Shown here piece by piece: positions 43,801 to 55,736 of a stretch of 64,000 nt of DNA. Source of the stretch: Ceraceosorus guamensis. Lineage: Eukaryota > Basidiomycota > Exobasidiomycetes > Ceraceosorales > Ceraceosoraceae. How positions within the stretch are numbered: position 1 is the stretch's first letter; every line of letters begins with the position of its first letter. The position numbers and the translations under genes are program-made. The notes under the pieces were generated by a model, which saw only the letters and a list, made by a program, of their open reading frames with translations, was not told the origin of the DNA and made no database searches. Location: the NCBI RefSeq assembly GCF_003144195.1, contig NW_020290001.1, positions 362,717 to 426,716 on the forward strand, read 5' to 3'.

Positions 43801-44613
43801 TACAATTCTGGATGGGCTGACGAGCGCCGTTTTGATTGATGGTTGAAGGACAGAATTATCAAATGAATTTCCAATGATGAATCACAGCAATCTAAGTATC
43901 AAGCATGAGAAAGGCGGACGCGCGCGGGGAGGTTGACGCGCGCGCTCCGGCCAATCCAGATGCGATCGCGCTACGTTTGGGATGTTTACGACTCAATGAC
44001 GATAGGCAAGTAAGCAAACAATTAAGTGACACGCATGACAGTCTTGAGTCATGAGTGTATTATCCCGGCGTAGTGCCGCTATCGCGACTTTTCTTGGTGC
44101 TGTTGCGGGTCGCGGATAGCGCGCCGGCAAACTCACGATAAGCGCACTCGTGACGTGACTACTGTGACTACTGAGTGATTGTGTGCGCATGACTGCTCGG
44201 CATCCCGTGGTCAAGAGATCGGGCCTGGGAAGCTCGGGTTCCCGATTTGAGGCCAGCTCAGGAGTCACTTAAGATTTGACTCACACTGGGCTTTCACTGA
44301 ATTGCAATCAACCATTTGATCAGCAACCACACCTTCGGCATTCTCGCAGGAAGGTGCGTGCGCGCGCAGCTTTGCAAGGTCAGCTTATATTCATTGATTG
44401 AGGAGCTTTCATCGAGCCAAGCGATGGATAGATGCATGGACGGGTGGTTCGTCATGCAATAATGAATGCAGCAGACAGACAGGAGAATTGGCGCAGCTTT
44501 GAGCCTTAAACACCTCCTTCACGCACTAGCACCAGGTAGGCGCGCGTAAATGATGGCAGCCAGGTGCGTACATTATTCACCCACACGTCCTGACCCGCCA
44601 TGTCCGCACAAGC
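40845..44613. other. 3.8-kb region without a supportable gene
   Basis: This is the largest apparent gene desert in the window, between the coiled-coil gene and the aldehyde dehydrogenase (both minus). Frames such as 42973-43473 (plus) and 42544-43017 (minus) are Arg/Ala/Ser/Cys rich, as expected from GC-rich non-coding DNA. Short tracts include gtctgtctgtctgtg (about 41771) and gcatgcatgcatg (43191-43203). The AT-rich part (43550-44600) contains cactcgtgacgtgactactgtgac-type words near 44145-44170. An ncRNA or a small-exon gene is possible but not visible. Confidence 0.5.
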
Positions 44614-46923
44614 TCACAACGATCCACGGATGAGCGCGAAGATCCCCCGCGCCTTCTGCGAGAGACTGCCTCCCACAAAGTTGCCAAGACCTTGCGCAAA
44701 GCTCCAAGCATTCGTTGGGTTGGTCAGAGGGTAGTCGAGCGGGGGTGGGATCGCTGTGCGAATTGCCGAGAAGAAAATGTCTTCAGTCGTGGCCTTGGGC
44801 GAAGTGAGCGCACGCAGACCTTCTGGTCCGGCAAAGCGACCGTAGCCGGATGCCTTGACTCCACCGAAAGGCAAGCCCTGGTTGAGGTAGCCACATGCGA
44901 AATCGTTGATGTTGCACATGCCGGCATCGAGTTTGCTAGCCACGTACATACATTGCTTCTTGTTGGAGCCAAAGACGCTTGAGCCTAGCCCGTAGCGAGT
45001 GCCGTTCGCTAGAGCAATGGCGTCGTCCAAGCTGTCAAAGGACATGACGCGGAATATAGGCGCGAATAATTCCTCCTGGGCAATTGCCATGTCAGGTTTG
45101 ATGTCTACTATGAGGGTCGGCTGGAAGTAATGCCCGTGTGCGTGTTTGGGATGCGCGTAGCGTTTGCCGCCGATGATGACTCTGGCGCCAGCCTTGACCG
45201 CATCGGCAATGATGGCCTCCAAAGCCTCGATTCTGGCACCCGTGATCAGGGGGCCAATGTCGACGTGCTCAACATGGTCGCCAGCCTGTTTGGCGTCCTT
45301 GGACTCGGAGAAACGAGTATCAGCTAAGAATGAGCCTGGCTTGAGCGCTTCGATGCGAGGTGCCATCAATGCAATGAATTCGTCGACGATTTTTGAGCTG
45401 ACGATGAAGCGCTCAGCACCAACTGTATCGCAGACAGTTCGATGTGTGAGATAGTGGCGACAATGAGCGGTGAAGACACGGCATTGTACTGACTACAGTT
45501 CTGCCCCGCCGCGCCAAAGGTGCCTCTCATCCAGGTAGGTGCAAAATACTTGAGGTCCACATTTTCAAGTATGATCATCGGGTCTGCACCACCGAGCTCC
45601 ATACAAGTCGGTATCATCGCTTTGGCGGCGCTTTGCGCGACGAGCTTTGCCACCGTCTCCGATCCGATGAATGTCAGATGCTTGATGGCTGGATTGGCTG
45701 TCAAGGCTTCGGCATCTCCGGGATAGCATACGACCACTTGGACGAGGTCTGGAGACTCTCCACAAGCGACGAGGCATGCTTGCAAGGCTGTCAAAACGTA
45801 CTGAGAGGACCAAGCCACTTGTTCGGAGACCTGCAGTATTGACCGGGGCAAGGTAAGCAGCCTGACTCTCTCAAAGTGGAGAATCGATGATTCCGCGCTT
45901 ACCTTGACCACCACAGAGTTTCCAGCAGCCAAAGCTGCGATTGCTGGTGAGATTAGATTGTGGACGGGATAGTTCTGCGCAGCCACAAAACAAGATGAGA
46001 ACCTGGTCGCGCGGCCGACGCAGCCCCAAGCGCAGGACTTACCCAGCTGACACAGGCGGCGACAACGCCTAGAGGTCTGTGAAAGACCTTGCATCGTTTG
46101 TGTGCCAACAAAAGGTTCGAGGGCCGCACTTCCGTTTTCAAAACAGCCTCGGTGTTGCCGATGAGCCAGTCGAGCTTCGAAAAGGTTGTCAAGATTTCGC
46201 CAAGCAGCGCATCTACTGCCTGAAGACGGAGCGTCAGGACGCGTCGATCGAGCGTAGTTGTAGGCGGGATAGCTCGAAAGACGACTTCGAATCACTCACC
46301 GTCTTGCCAGTGTCCCTGCAAGCCACCTTGACCACAACTTCCATATCGTTGGCGAGCCACTGCTTGATTGTCCTCAGTACCCGCCTTCTCCTCGCAAATG
46401 GCGAGTCGCGCCAGGCTCTTTGAGCCGCTTGTGCTCTGCGCACCTTCTCAAAGATGGCAGACGCATCATCAGCCTGGATATCGGAGATGTGCTGAGCAGT
46501 GGATGGATCGTAGCACGTGATTAGTCGAGGATGGGCTTTGGAGGAGACGGTGGGGTAGGGAAGCACCATGCCATTCCATCCTGCTTGTACGGCGTGAGGC
46601 ACAGCCACAGACACTGGCCTCGCGGACTCTTTCCTGCGCTTAATGATCGTCGAGGTCAGGAAGGCGACCAGCACAACGGTCAGCGCAGCTGTCAAGATTG
46701 ACCCCGCGTGCGGTTCGATCTGGGCAACAACATCTGCAAGCCAAGTTGGCGAATGCTGCTTGGCAAGCGCGGCAAAGCGATGAGTCCAATCGTAGAGGGG
46801 TGCTGCAACAATGTCGAATGCACCACCAGCAGCTTTGACCGGCTGCGTGTGACTGCTCCTGCCATTGCCGCTCAACCAAGTTGCCAATCGAGACGTCATC
46901 GACCGCGGAGGTGGCTCAAGCAT
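44614..46923 (-). CDS. MSC7: Membrane-anchored aldehyde dehydrogenase, MSC7-like
   Basis: This is an NAD(P)-dependent aldehyde dehydrogenase family member like yeast Msc7, an ER-associated ALDH whose substrate is unknown. Five exons, starting with 46923-46300, give roughly 670 residues. An N-terminal extension carries one transmembrane helix (SILTAALTVVLVAFLTSTII) followed by KRRKES, then the ALDH fold: [65 protein letters not shown], the general-base Glu in CMELGGADPMIIL and the nucleophile in GTFGAAGQNC-IGAERFIV, whose Cys codon ends an exon just before a GTCAGT donor. EELFAPIFRVM and GLPFGGVKASGYGRFAG complete the fold. The TM anchor and the GQNCIGAERF form separate Msc7 from soluble ALDHs. 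An alternative start is Met at 46899. Confidence 0.9.
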
Positions 46924-47650
46924 CTTTGTGGAGGCACGGCGCTCGGGGGATTCAGGTGTCTTCGCTCAGGTTTTGGCTTGTACTTGCACAGAGTCACTAG
47001 TGTAAAACGCTAGAGGAGAGCTCTGTTACCTGCCAACGAGTCCCGGTGATCAAAGAGAAGTGATGATGCAAAGCACAGTCGTCAGCAGTCACTCGAGGAT
47101 GCTGCCCCGCGTTTCCTGGCTGAGAAGAAGTCCAGAAAGGAGCGGAGCGTATGCTGCGTGCATGCAGCAGCAGCTGCTGCTAGCGCGCCTTGGGCAACTC
47201 GCAACATTCTTGATTCATGATTCCCCCGCGGCTTTTGTAGCAGCTCCGAGAGGGTCACGTGAAAAGTTGATGCAACCTCCTCTGGATCACGTGATTGAAT
47301 AGTCTTGGTGTGTGTATCGACACAACAATCGGCACGGCCCACCCACGCGACTCTGTGACCTGCGTGTGTCTGAGACACACACGACAGGCGAATAATCACG
47401 GAATGATGAAGATTCGTGATTCGTGGATCGCGCTGCATGCTACGAGCTGCTTTCTCGGCCTTATCGCCGGTCGCTGGTCGCTGCATGACCGCTGCCCACT
47501 CGTGACTGTGCGCTCGACTGCCTCGCAACGCGGTGCTCACACATCTTTGACTGGCTCACGCCCACTCTACATCTCTTGCTCACTTGCCATCTCTAGCTGA
47601 GCCCCCAAAGCGCTCTCTTCGCGCCTCTCACCCTCCCTCGTGCTCGTCGA
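46924..47650. promoter_or_regulatory. Divergent promoter: MSC7-like (-) / aminopeptidase (+)
   Basis: A 727-bp shared upstream region. It holds a doubled aagattcgtgattcgtgg (about 47408-47426), cactcgtgactgtg, and two gatcacgtga/ggtcacgtga palindromes (47256-47263 and 47286-47293 approximately). CACGTG/TCACGTGA is the core for bHLH factors such as Cbf1. The regulatory meaning is inferred. Confidence 0.4.
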
Positions 47651-49916
47651 ATGTCCGCTCGCATCGCTGTGCGTCAACAGCCGTCTGCACTGCGTTCATC
47701 ACTTCGGTCAACACTTGGCCGCCAATTCTCGTCTTGCTCGCCAAAGCCCACAGCTAGTCTGCCCTTCGCAGTGCCAAATCGATTCCAGAAAATTGGCGCC
47801 TTTGAGCAGACCCTTCTCTCACCATCGTCCTCATTCTCTACCAGCAGCAGGATGAGCGCCTCCTCTTGGGTCCCTCCCGCTCCGGGCAGCATCCCACCTC
47901 CACCCAGACCTCCTTTCACTGATCAGCACACGCTCAGCAACCTGGCAGACATTCGCACGCTGAACCTTCATCTGGAATGGCAAGTGGATTGGGAAGCCAA
48001 ACTCATCTCTGGCAGTGCTGCCCACGAGCTGGAGGTGATTGGGGAGAAGGGAACGGATAAATTGGTGCTGGATACCAGCTACATCGACATTCACAAGGTG
48101 GAGGTGGAAGGGAAGGAGACGAGGGATTGGCACCTGGCTCCGCGCAAAGGCTCGCTGGGAGCTGCGCTGACCGTACCGCTTGGCAAAGTGTGGAGCAAAG
48201 GAAGCAAGGGCAGGGTGGTGGTGCACTACAGCACCACGGATCAATGCACCGCTCTCGGCTGGCTCACCGCCGCTCAGACCGAAGGCAAGAAGAGCCCTTT
48301 GGTCTTTTCTCAGGCTCAAGCAATCCACGCCAGATCCCTCGTGCCCATCCAAGACACTCCGAGCCACAAAATCAAGTATACTGCGAGAGTCAAATCCAAG
48401 ATCCCAATCCTCATGTCCGCCTTGCCTGCTGGCTCCGTTCAGGCGTCCGAGGATCACCCTGGAGACCCCCTGGCTGCAGAGAGCCAAGGCTTGTCAGACG
48501 ATGAGGAGAAATACTACGTATTCAAGCAGCCCGTTGGCATCCCTTCGTATCTCATTGGTATTGTAGGTGGAGACTTTGTCTTCAGGTCGCTTGGGCCCCG
48601 CTGCGGAGTATGGGCTGAGCCTCCCATGGCGGATCGAGCAGAGTGGGAGTTCAAATCCACGACGCACAAATACCTCTTGGCAGCTGAAGAGCTCATCTCT
48701 CCCTACTCGTGGACGCGATTCGACAGCGTGGTGCTGCCTCCCAGCTTTCCTTACGGCGGAATGGAACAGCCCAACCTGGTCTTGCTCACGCCTACGCTCG
48801 TATGCGGAGACAGATCGCAATGCGACGTCGTTCTACACGAACTTTCCCACTTTTGGAGCGGCAACTTGACAAGCTGCGCTACGTGGGCAGACTTTTGGCT
48901 GAATGAGGGCATCAATGTGTGGATCGAGCGTCTCATCCTGCAAAAGATACACGGGCCGGAAGTCGGTCCTGCTTATCGCGGCCTCAGGTGAGTGAGAGCT
49001 CGCGGGGTCCTAATTGCATGTGGTGCTGCGTCGCGGTCACATCGCTGAGACGGCTTTCACTCTTCGCGCGTGTTTCATCAGCTACCTCATCGGCGAGAAG
49101 GAACTCGGAGGCGCCTATAAGGAGTTTGATGCCACCCCACGATTCAAGCGACTGGTTCCCAAATATTCTGGCAATGAGGATCCGGACGACGCATTCTCGC
49201 GCATTCCCTACGAAGCAGGCTCTAACCTCATCCTCTACCTGGAAAGGCTGGTGGGAGGTCTGGACATTTTTATTCCTTTCATCCGATCCTGGTTCGCAAC
49301 ATTTTACGATCGATCGGTCACCACTGGCGAGTTTAGGCAACACCTTGCGGACTTTTTTGCGGGCAACGAGCACGTGACGGACAAGCTGAAAGAGGTGGAT
49401 TGGGATGCCTGGCTCAACAGCGAGAGCGGCAAATTGCCTGTCCAACAGACCTACGACGATCGATTCGCCAAGCAGTCGTACGCGCTTGCGGACAGGTGGC
49501 TCAAGGTGATCAAGGAGGGCGGCAAAGCGGAGGGCTTCAGCAAAAAGGACATCGAGGGATGGTCTGTGGATCAACAGGTCGTCTTTCTGGAGCAGCTGCA
49601 CCTCGGACCCAAAGTCAAAGCGTCCATTGCCGAACAGCTGGACCAGACGTATCAATTTAGCCAAGCACAATGTGGGGAAATCCTCCTCTCCTTCTTCGTC
49701 ATCGCTTTGGAAGATCCAGCGACGAAGTATGCAAAGCAATGCGCAGAATGGGTCAAAACGGTTGGCAGGATGAAGTATGCCAGGCAGCTCTACAGAGCTC
49801 TGTACGCCGTCGATCCCGACTTTGCGCGAAAGACCTTCGAGGAGTCCAAGAGCTTCTACCACCCAATTTGCCGGAACCTGCTTAGACAAGATCTCAAGCT
49901 TGCACCTGTAGCATGA
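47651..49916 (+). CDS. LAP2: M1 aminopeptidase / leukotriene A4 hydrolase homologue
   Basis: A zinc metallopeptidase of the M1 family, LTA4-hydrolase branch; yeast Lap2 cleaves N-terminal residues and has epoxide hydrolase activity. Two exons (47651-48987, 49082-49916) give 723 residues. The first about 65 residues form a Ser/Arg-rich presequence, followed by Met68 (MSASSWVPPAPGS), where cytosolic homologues begin. The substrate motif GxMEN reads PYGGMEQP (Gln for Asn). The zinc site is VVLHELSHFWSGN with the third ligand in FWLNEGINVWIE, the proper HEXXH-X18-E arrangement. Tyr of the IPYEAGSNLILYLE motif is the catalytic tyrosine. The C-terminal helical domain (from about residue 560) matches LTA4H. 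Two in-frame starts suggest mitochondrial and cytosolic forms from one gene. Confidence 0.93.
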
Positions 49917-50178
49917 GGGCGCACGCTAAAAGAACACCCTGCAATCAATAAGGTCGAATCAACCCAACTTTGCGCGTGGCGCCCTCCTCGGGCCATTGAG
50001 AGACACCGGCTCTGCATGCTAATGCGATGACTGAGATGTTGCATTGTTCTTTGACATACGAGCGCTTATACACAAAACTTCCTTGCACTCATGGGTCTCG
50101 CGCGACCATGTGCGACCTTTGTTTTGTTCCCTCAACCCTTCCATTCCCTGTCCATCCTCTGGGCCAGAGACTTCAGCG
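49917..50178. terminator. Convergent 3' flank between LAP2 and RER1
   Basis: The aminopeptidase and RER1 stop codons face each other 262 bp apart. No gene is supported between them. Confidence 0.5.
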
Positions 50179-51343
50179 TCACTTGGCCCCATAGCGTTGT
50201 TTCCGTCCCAAATCAAATGGCACGTATCTAGTAGAAACCGTCGCAGGTCCGAATGAGCGTTTGACAGCGCAAGGCATGACAGCAATGAAACGCCCGAACA
50301 ACTTACTTGTACTTGACCATGTGCGCAATCTGCCTTCGCATGGTGATGCCAAAGAGGATGAAAAAGTAGAGGACGAGGATGGGGACAAAGACTGGAATAT
50401 CGAACGCTCTTGTGATTGTGCAGCCCAATGAGATGAGGATGGCTTGGGTGGCGCCTAGCCAGAACTGTGTGGGGAGGATTCGAGATGAGAGGACAGCAAT
50501 CATCAGCATCATGTTGTTGATTGGGAGAGAAACGCCCACCGCACTTTGACTCGGGTAGCGTGCGTCTACGGCGATAACCTACGCAGAAGGCTTCTGCGAC
50601 CTGTCAAAGCGCGCTCTGCACACGAGCTGCCTGAGGATTGCGTCTACGAGTGACACACCATGCGCGTACTCTCGCAGCATGTATGCATCGCTGGGCCCGC
50701 TGGTGATTCTCTGTCCAGAACCATCGAGGCGCTTTTTGGCTTTGCCGTTGACTCACTTTGAATTCAGGCAATCTCCTGATGAAGGGCCTAAATTCCTCCT
50801 CTCCAGAAGGTGCAGGCGTTCCGAACATTCCGCTCATCAACCCTACCCCGCCCGATTTTCCAAACCCTCCGCTGGCAGATGCAGAAGTGGGCAGTCCCGG
50901 CTCTCCTTCTTCCACATCTTGCTCTGCCAAGTCAGCCTCGATCGAAGGGTCGAATTTGGGCTGAAGAAAGGCGAGAAAGAGGTTGAGCAGGTAGATGAAG
51001 AGTGCGTAGCAAACTTCACGAGAGGGAGATGAAGAACGAACAAGCAGACTCTAAATTAGCGTCGAGTCATGAACGAACAGCTTCCTACTCTGGTCTGGTC
51101 GCCAGGCTGGCTGCGATGCAGCAGTTCCCACTCACTGATGTACCAGCCTTGACCAAAGATGACCCGAAGCATGAACAGGGTCAATAGAGCAGCGGTAGCG
51201 CCCCATCTCCTTGCAGTGTAGGGAGTGGTGCTGTCCAGAAACACTTGCACCCTCTGTTGAGCCTGGCTGGTCTGCGTCAAGAGGTTCTGGATGACGGGCG
51301 GTGCATCCAAGCCGTGATCGCCTCCATCTTGTGGCTGCATCAT
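50179..51343 (-). CDS. RER1: Golgi-to-ER retrieval receptor RER1
   Basis: Rer1 is a four-pass membrane protein of the early Golgi that returns ER membrane proteins through COPI vesicles. At least four exons on the minus strand run from MMQPQDGGDHGLD (51343) to the stop at 50179-50181. Landmarks are VQVFLDSTTPYTARRWGATAA, then CYALFIYLLNLFLAFLQP, EEEFRPFIRRLPEFK joined to FWLGATQAILISL, IPVFVPILVLYFFILFGITM, RRQIAHMVKYK and the C-terminal YVPFDLGRKQRYGAK. Between the second membrane segment and EEEFRPF there is a Gly/Ser-rich loop of about 40 residues, longer than in yeast. The join of the first two exons (ACAT-CA to the exon starting near 51020) uses a plain acceptor and is the least certain. 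Confidence 0.92.
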
Positions 51344-52700
51344 CCTTGTTGATGGCGGAAAGTGTATGCTCGTGATCGAAATTGCGCTCGGATGGACCTG
51401 AAGAAGAGACTGGCTGCGCCTTCACAAAAGTGCCCTTGTCTTGCTTCTGAGGATGATGTCGTGCAAGCTCGGATTAGCGCTTCAAAGCCAGACTATGTAA
51501 AGATTGCGATGATTGTTTTAAAGGTGGTGATGGACCAGATTGGCGCCAATCAATGTTCGACCTGCTCACGACTCACGACTACACTCACCACTGTGACTGC
51601 GTTCGGTCATTTGCTTTGCTCTGCTTGGCAGTCATCCATCCGTCGTGAGTGACTTTGTGCATGACGTGGTTTCGGAAGCTTTGGCGCGTTCGCTGCTGAC
51701 AGGTCGCGGCGGCAACTGCGCTGCTGTGCATGCTGTGCCGTGCCGCGTGCTGCTGAGCGAGCGCGCGTGCGCATGCATGCGGCTGCTCCCCGAGAGGCGT
51801 GCGGGTGCTGTGTCGCGCGCGCCCACATCGGTCGGAAGATCTTGCACGCTGCACGTGAATAATCAAGAATGACGACCAAATCACGCATGGTCAACCTCAC
51901 ACGCGGTCGGTTGGGAGGCAGGAACCCAGTCCATTTCAAGTAGAGGCTCGCCCTTCGCTCATGAGGCTGACCATCGAACACTCACGCAAACGCTTTGCTG
52001 ACCGTGTCAGCCTTTCAGGGGCGATGCTCAGGAACCCTGATTGAGGATGACGCGTTGCTCACTCGGCCACCTCGATCGCGGTCGTTGGGTTGCACATGTC
52101 GCGCAAGCCAAGCCTTTCAAACCGTCTCAGCAGTCCGCGTCTCAGTGTGAGCAACTGAGATGCTCAGTCTGGCGCATCCGTACTCGTGATAGTTGCGCAC
52201 TTTATCCTAGCCCTGGCAAAAGTCGTCGAAGTGGGCGTCGTCCCATGGAAGTGTAAAGACGTGTGCGGAGATGCACAGCCCGGCCCAGAAGCAGAAAGCG
52301 TCTCGAGCTAGCGACTCTCCCTCCCCAAGGGCGGCTGCTGCTCTCATTGGCTTCAAGGCCAATCTTGAACGGCGTGATGCTGCTGTTGGATTGACTAATA
52401 CATTTTTGCGATTACAAAGCAAGTTCAGGCGTGCAGTTGTGCCATCACCGCAAGCATTGCGACGAGCGAGGTCAGGGTAGGCTCGTCAATCACGCCTATT
52501 CCATACGAGCTTGTTTGCTGTCCGGCCCAGGCCCTCCTACACCGCCTCCTCCAAGCTCGTGGAAGTCCATCGGTCTCTCTCTCTTGTTTCCCGATTGTCG
52601 ACCAGCATCATTCCTAAAGCTGTCCACATGATGGGAAAGAGACTGTGTCAGCGCAAGCGGGGCGCAATATTCCACGTTGCGAAACGGGCGACCGTGACGC
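51344..52700. other. 1.36-kb intergenic region
   Basis: This lies between the RER1 start and the MPE1 end, both on the minus strand. Words such as gctcacgactcacgactac (51568-51586) and a gcatgcatgc run near 51771 occur. No coding exon is recognised; frames on both strands are compositional. Confidence 0.5.
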
Positions 52701-55125
52701 TCACCCATTGACCGGCGCCCTCATGTATGCGCTGCCAGCACCTCCTATCGGCTGTTGTGCATATCCCTGTTGAGCATGTTGCTGCTGCTGCATCTGGTTG
52801 GCTTGCCAGAGATTCCCGACATTTCCTTGCACGTTCCCCATCCCCATTGGCATGCCCATCCCCGTGTGCATTCGCATCGCTGGATGATTGAATGCCATGT
52901 GGTTCATGTTGCCCATATGCATACCTACGCCCATCCCCATGCTCTGCATCTGCTGCATCGCTTGAGGGTTATTCATTCCGTTCATACCCATCATAGCGCC
53001 GAAGCCCATCGACATGCCGTTGTTGGCAGCAAAGCCGGGAGGGAAGCCATTCGCCCGCATCTGGTTCATGTTCATACCCATAATGTTTTGATTTGGCATG
53101 TGCTGCTGTAATTGTTGCGTCTGACTTTGCGCCTCCCCACCTCCTTTCAGAATCTTCATGAAATGCATCTGAAGAAGTTGTAGCTGCATTTGCAGTTGCA
53201 TCCTCATCGGAGGGGGCAGTGCAGCATTAGTCAGCATCATCAATGTCTGCTGCACCGGCCGAGGGTTCCACTGGGCAGTGGTGGGAATGATGTCCTTGAC
53301 AGGCTCTGGCTCTTCTAAAGCCACCACGTCTTCTCTCGGTGGGGAGTCATTGATGGACCTTGCCTTCTCTGCGTCATCGGCACCATGCGCATTCTCCGAA
53401 ACCTGCTCCTTGACTTTCTCCTCTGAGCCTTCCTTCGTCTCCTCGGTGGTGGATTCCGCTGCATTTGCCTCGGGCACTTCGGCTGCCTCTACGCCCGCCT
53501 CATCACGCGCAGACGCACTAGCTCCAGTCTTGTTGGATCTGGCCGCCTTGAGCTCAGCGACTTGAGCTTGCGGCAAATTTTCCAAAGCATTGACGCCCTC
53601 AGCTCTCTCGCTCTCGCTTTTAGCAAGCTGAGCGGCGACATAGGCTTCCACTGCTTCCCTTTTCTCGTCGTCCGCAGCCAACCTCGTCAGATCCGCAATG
53701 CGCCTATCGCACTCCGCACATGCGAAATCGTGCTCGAGCAAATACGTCTGAATACAGTCCTCACAGTAGCGTGTGCTGCAGCAGGGTGTCTTGACTGCTC
53801 TCTTGAGAAGCTTGCTGCAGATCGGACACGCCAGACTCGCGTCCTGAGGTACACTGCTGAAGACGTCGCTTCTACCGAGTGGCTTTCTCTGCGCTCTAGC
53901 GCGCTCCCAAGTAGCACTGGGAATGCGAGTTTTTCAGCGGAGTATTACAACAATGTTGGAGTGGCCAATAGAGCTTCGGATGACTTACTTGTCTACCTGC
54001 GCGATGACGTAGTCACCATCTGCTGTCACCATCGGCACAGCACCGCCCTCAGCTGCAGAGGCTCCCTCCGGCACCTCGACTTTGCGAAGCATACTCCTCG
54101 GAATACCCGTGGTACGCTTAAACCTCGGCTTGTTATCCCATTCGCGATCATTATTGGTGGGACAATCATGAATCCAATGACCTTTCGTGCCGCACCGGAA
54201 GCAGATGTAGCCGATGGGCGGTGGCCGGTCTGGGCCAGCAATGTGAGAGCTGTTGGCGCTCGTGAAAGCCCGAGGAGGACCTCCTCTTCGTGGTGCGCCA
54301 CCGCGTTCTCGATACGTTGCACTGTGAAATGAAGTGGAACCAAAGAACGTTGCAACGAGCAGGTGGTAAGAGCAAGACCCTAAGCACCGTGCACGAGCAC
54401 ACTACTGACTGTTGCATTCGTTCTTGTGTCTCGTCCCACGCTTCCGTGGAAGCTTGGAACATCGCGGCGATGTTGCGTGCTTCTTCGTCTCCGCCCTCGG
54501 CCAGAACGCCGAGCGACGACCCCCCGCCAACAGTGGGATCCTCAGATGTCTGACAGTGGTGCCGAACGCTTGTGTCAGTCGAGGCGCGATCATATAGTGC
54601 CCCTCAAGTGACAGCTACTCACGCTTTTGTCGTCCTTGCCATCAAACCTTTTGCTAAGCATGCCACCTACACCTCGGATGGGCTTGGACGCAACACCAGA
54701 AGCGTTGGGTTGAGAAAAGCGGTCATCCCTACCACCTTGACCTGGCGCTGCGGATGGACCAGCAGCGACGTCGGCGACGTACTGAGCAGCCGTGCCCTTG
54801 CCAGCTCTTGCGGGCGGAACACGTTTAGCGAGGACAGAGGTGGCTCTGGGCAAGATCACATCGTCTTTGTACTCTGCGAGGTGACGTGCCAAGGAGCACA
54901 CAGATGCGTCAAGTGGAGCGCATAGCAAAATTTGGACTGCATACACTCACCCTCATCCGTTTCTGTACTGGCGATGACGAGATCAAAGTCTGTTCCCTTG
55001 CCCATTCGGTTCTGAAGCATGATCTCCCTCTTGAGGTCCCACACGCTCATTCCCACCCCATCAAAGGTGATCCGACTGGGCGCCCTTGCCGACTTGAACT
55101 TGTAGTAAATCGAAGCAGATGCCAT
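52701..55125 (-). CDS. MPE1: Cleavage and polyadenylation factor subunit Mpe1 (RBBP6-like)
   Basis: Mpe1 is a subunit of the CPF nuclease module that senses poly(A)-site RNA during mRNA 3'-end processing. Five or more exons run from MASASIYYKFKSARAP (55125) to 52701. Domains in order are the N-terminal DWNN ubiquitin-like domain (VWDLKREIML, DFDLVIASTETDE-EYKDDVILPRATSVLAKRVP), a CCHC zinc knuckle (CFRCGTKGHWIHDC), and a U-box/RING-like domain (ACPICSKLLKRAVKTPCCST, RYCEDCI, FACAECDRRI). An acidic Glu/Ala/Ser region comes next. The last about 170 residues are dominated by Met, Gly, Asn and Gln (for example MGMNMNQM, MHTGMGMPMGMG, MQQQQHAQQGY), a low-complexity tail well beyond the yeast protein. 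The start sits in a divergent pair with BCD1. Confidence 0.93.
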
Positions 55126-55736
55126 CTTAAATCGAGAGTTGGGTTGCAGCTCTTCTTGCTAGAGTAAGTGAGAGCGGGCAGCAGATAGCGGTGGACCCCT
55201 GGCGGTCTCACACTCGAAACGTGGAAGCGTGACGCGATTAGCGACTGCTGATCTGGAGTACAGGCGTGCAGAGCGAACGGCACACTGCAGCGATGGGAAG
55301 TGCAACAAGGTCGTTGGTTGCCCTGATGCTCATCGAAAGGGACGTCGACAGGATGAATGGTGGTCGACTGGGCGAATCGGGCCGGCTGAGCATGCGAGGC
55401 GGTGTTCGTGATTGCACTCAGACTTCTGACTTCGAGCTGGTCATCCACAAGGTGCATCTGCATGGAAGCGTGCACAGACGAGACTCTCCACGTGACGAGG
55501 GAATTGCAGCAGACCTGCAACTTTTTTGGCGCTTCGCATGCACGCACGCGTCGACTTGACACCCATGCAAAAGCCCAACTTACCATCACGCCCACCACTG
55601 TTATCTCCGACTCAACTCTTTCTTCTCGTTTGCATCCATTTCGCGCTCTCAGGCGGACTCTGACCTCTGTAGCGCTCGTTTACGACAGAGGGCGCTTGTT
55701 CGCACCTCTTTGTGGTGCACTGCACTGCATCTGAGG
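55126..55736. promoter_or_regulatory. Divergent promoter: MPE1 (-) / BCD1 (+)
   Basis: About 611 bp separate the two start codons. Both genes act in RNA processing (mRNA 3' ends and box C/D snoRNP assembly), so shared control is possible, but no specific site is recognised. Confidence 0.45.

Noticed and set aside
48984-49889. Long open frame of 301 codons on the minus strand opposite the aminopeptidase
   Set aside because: It is the antisense shadow of a strongly conserved peptidase exon and shows no family of its own.
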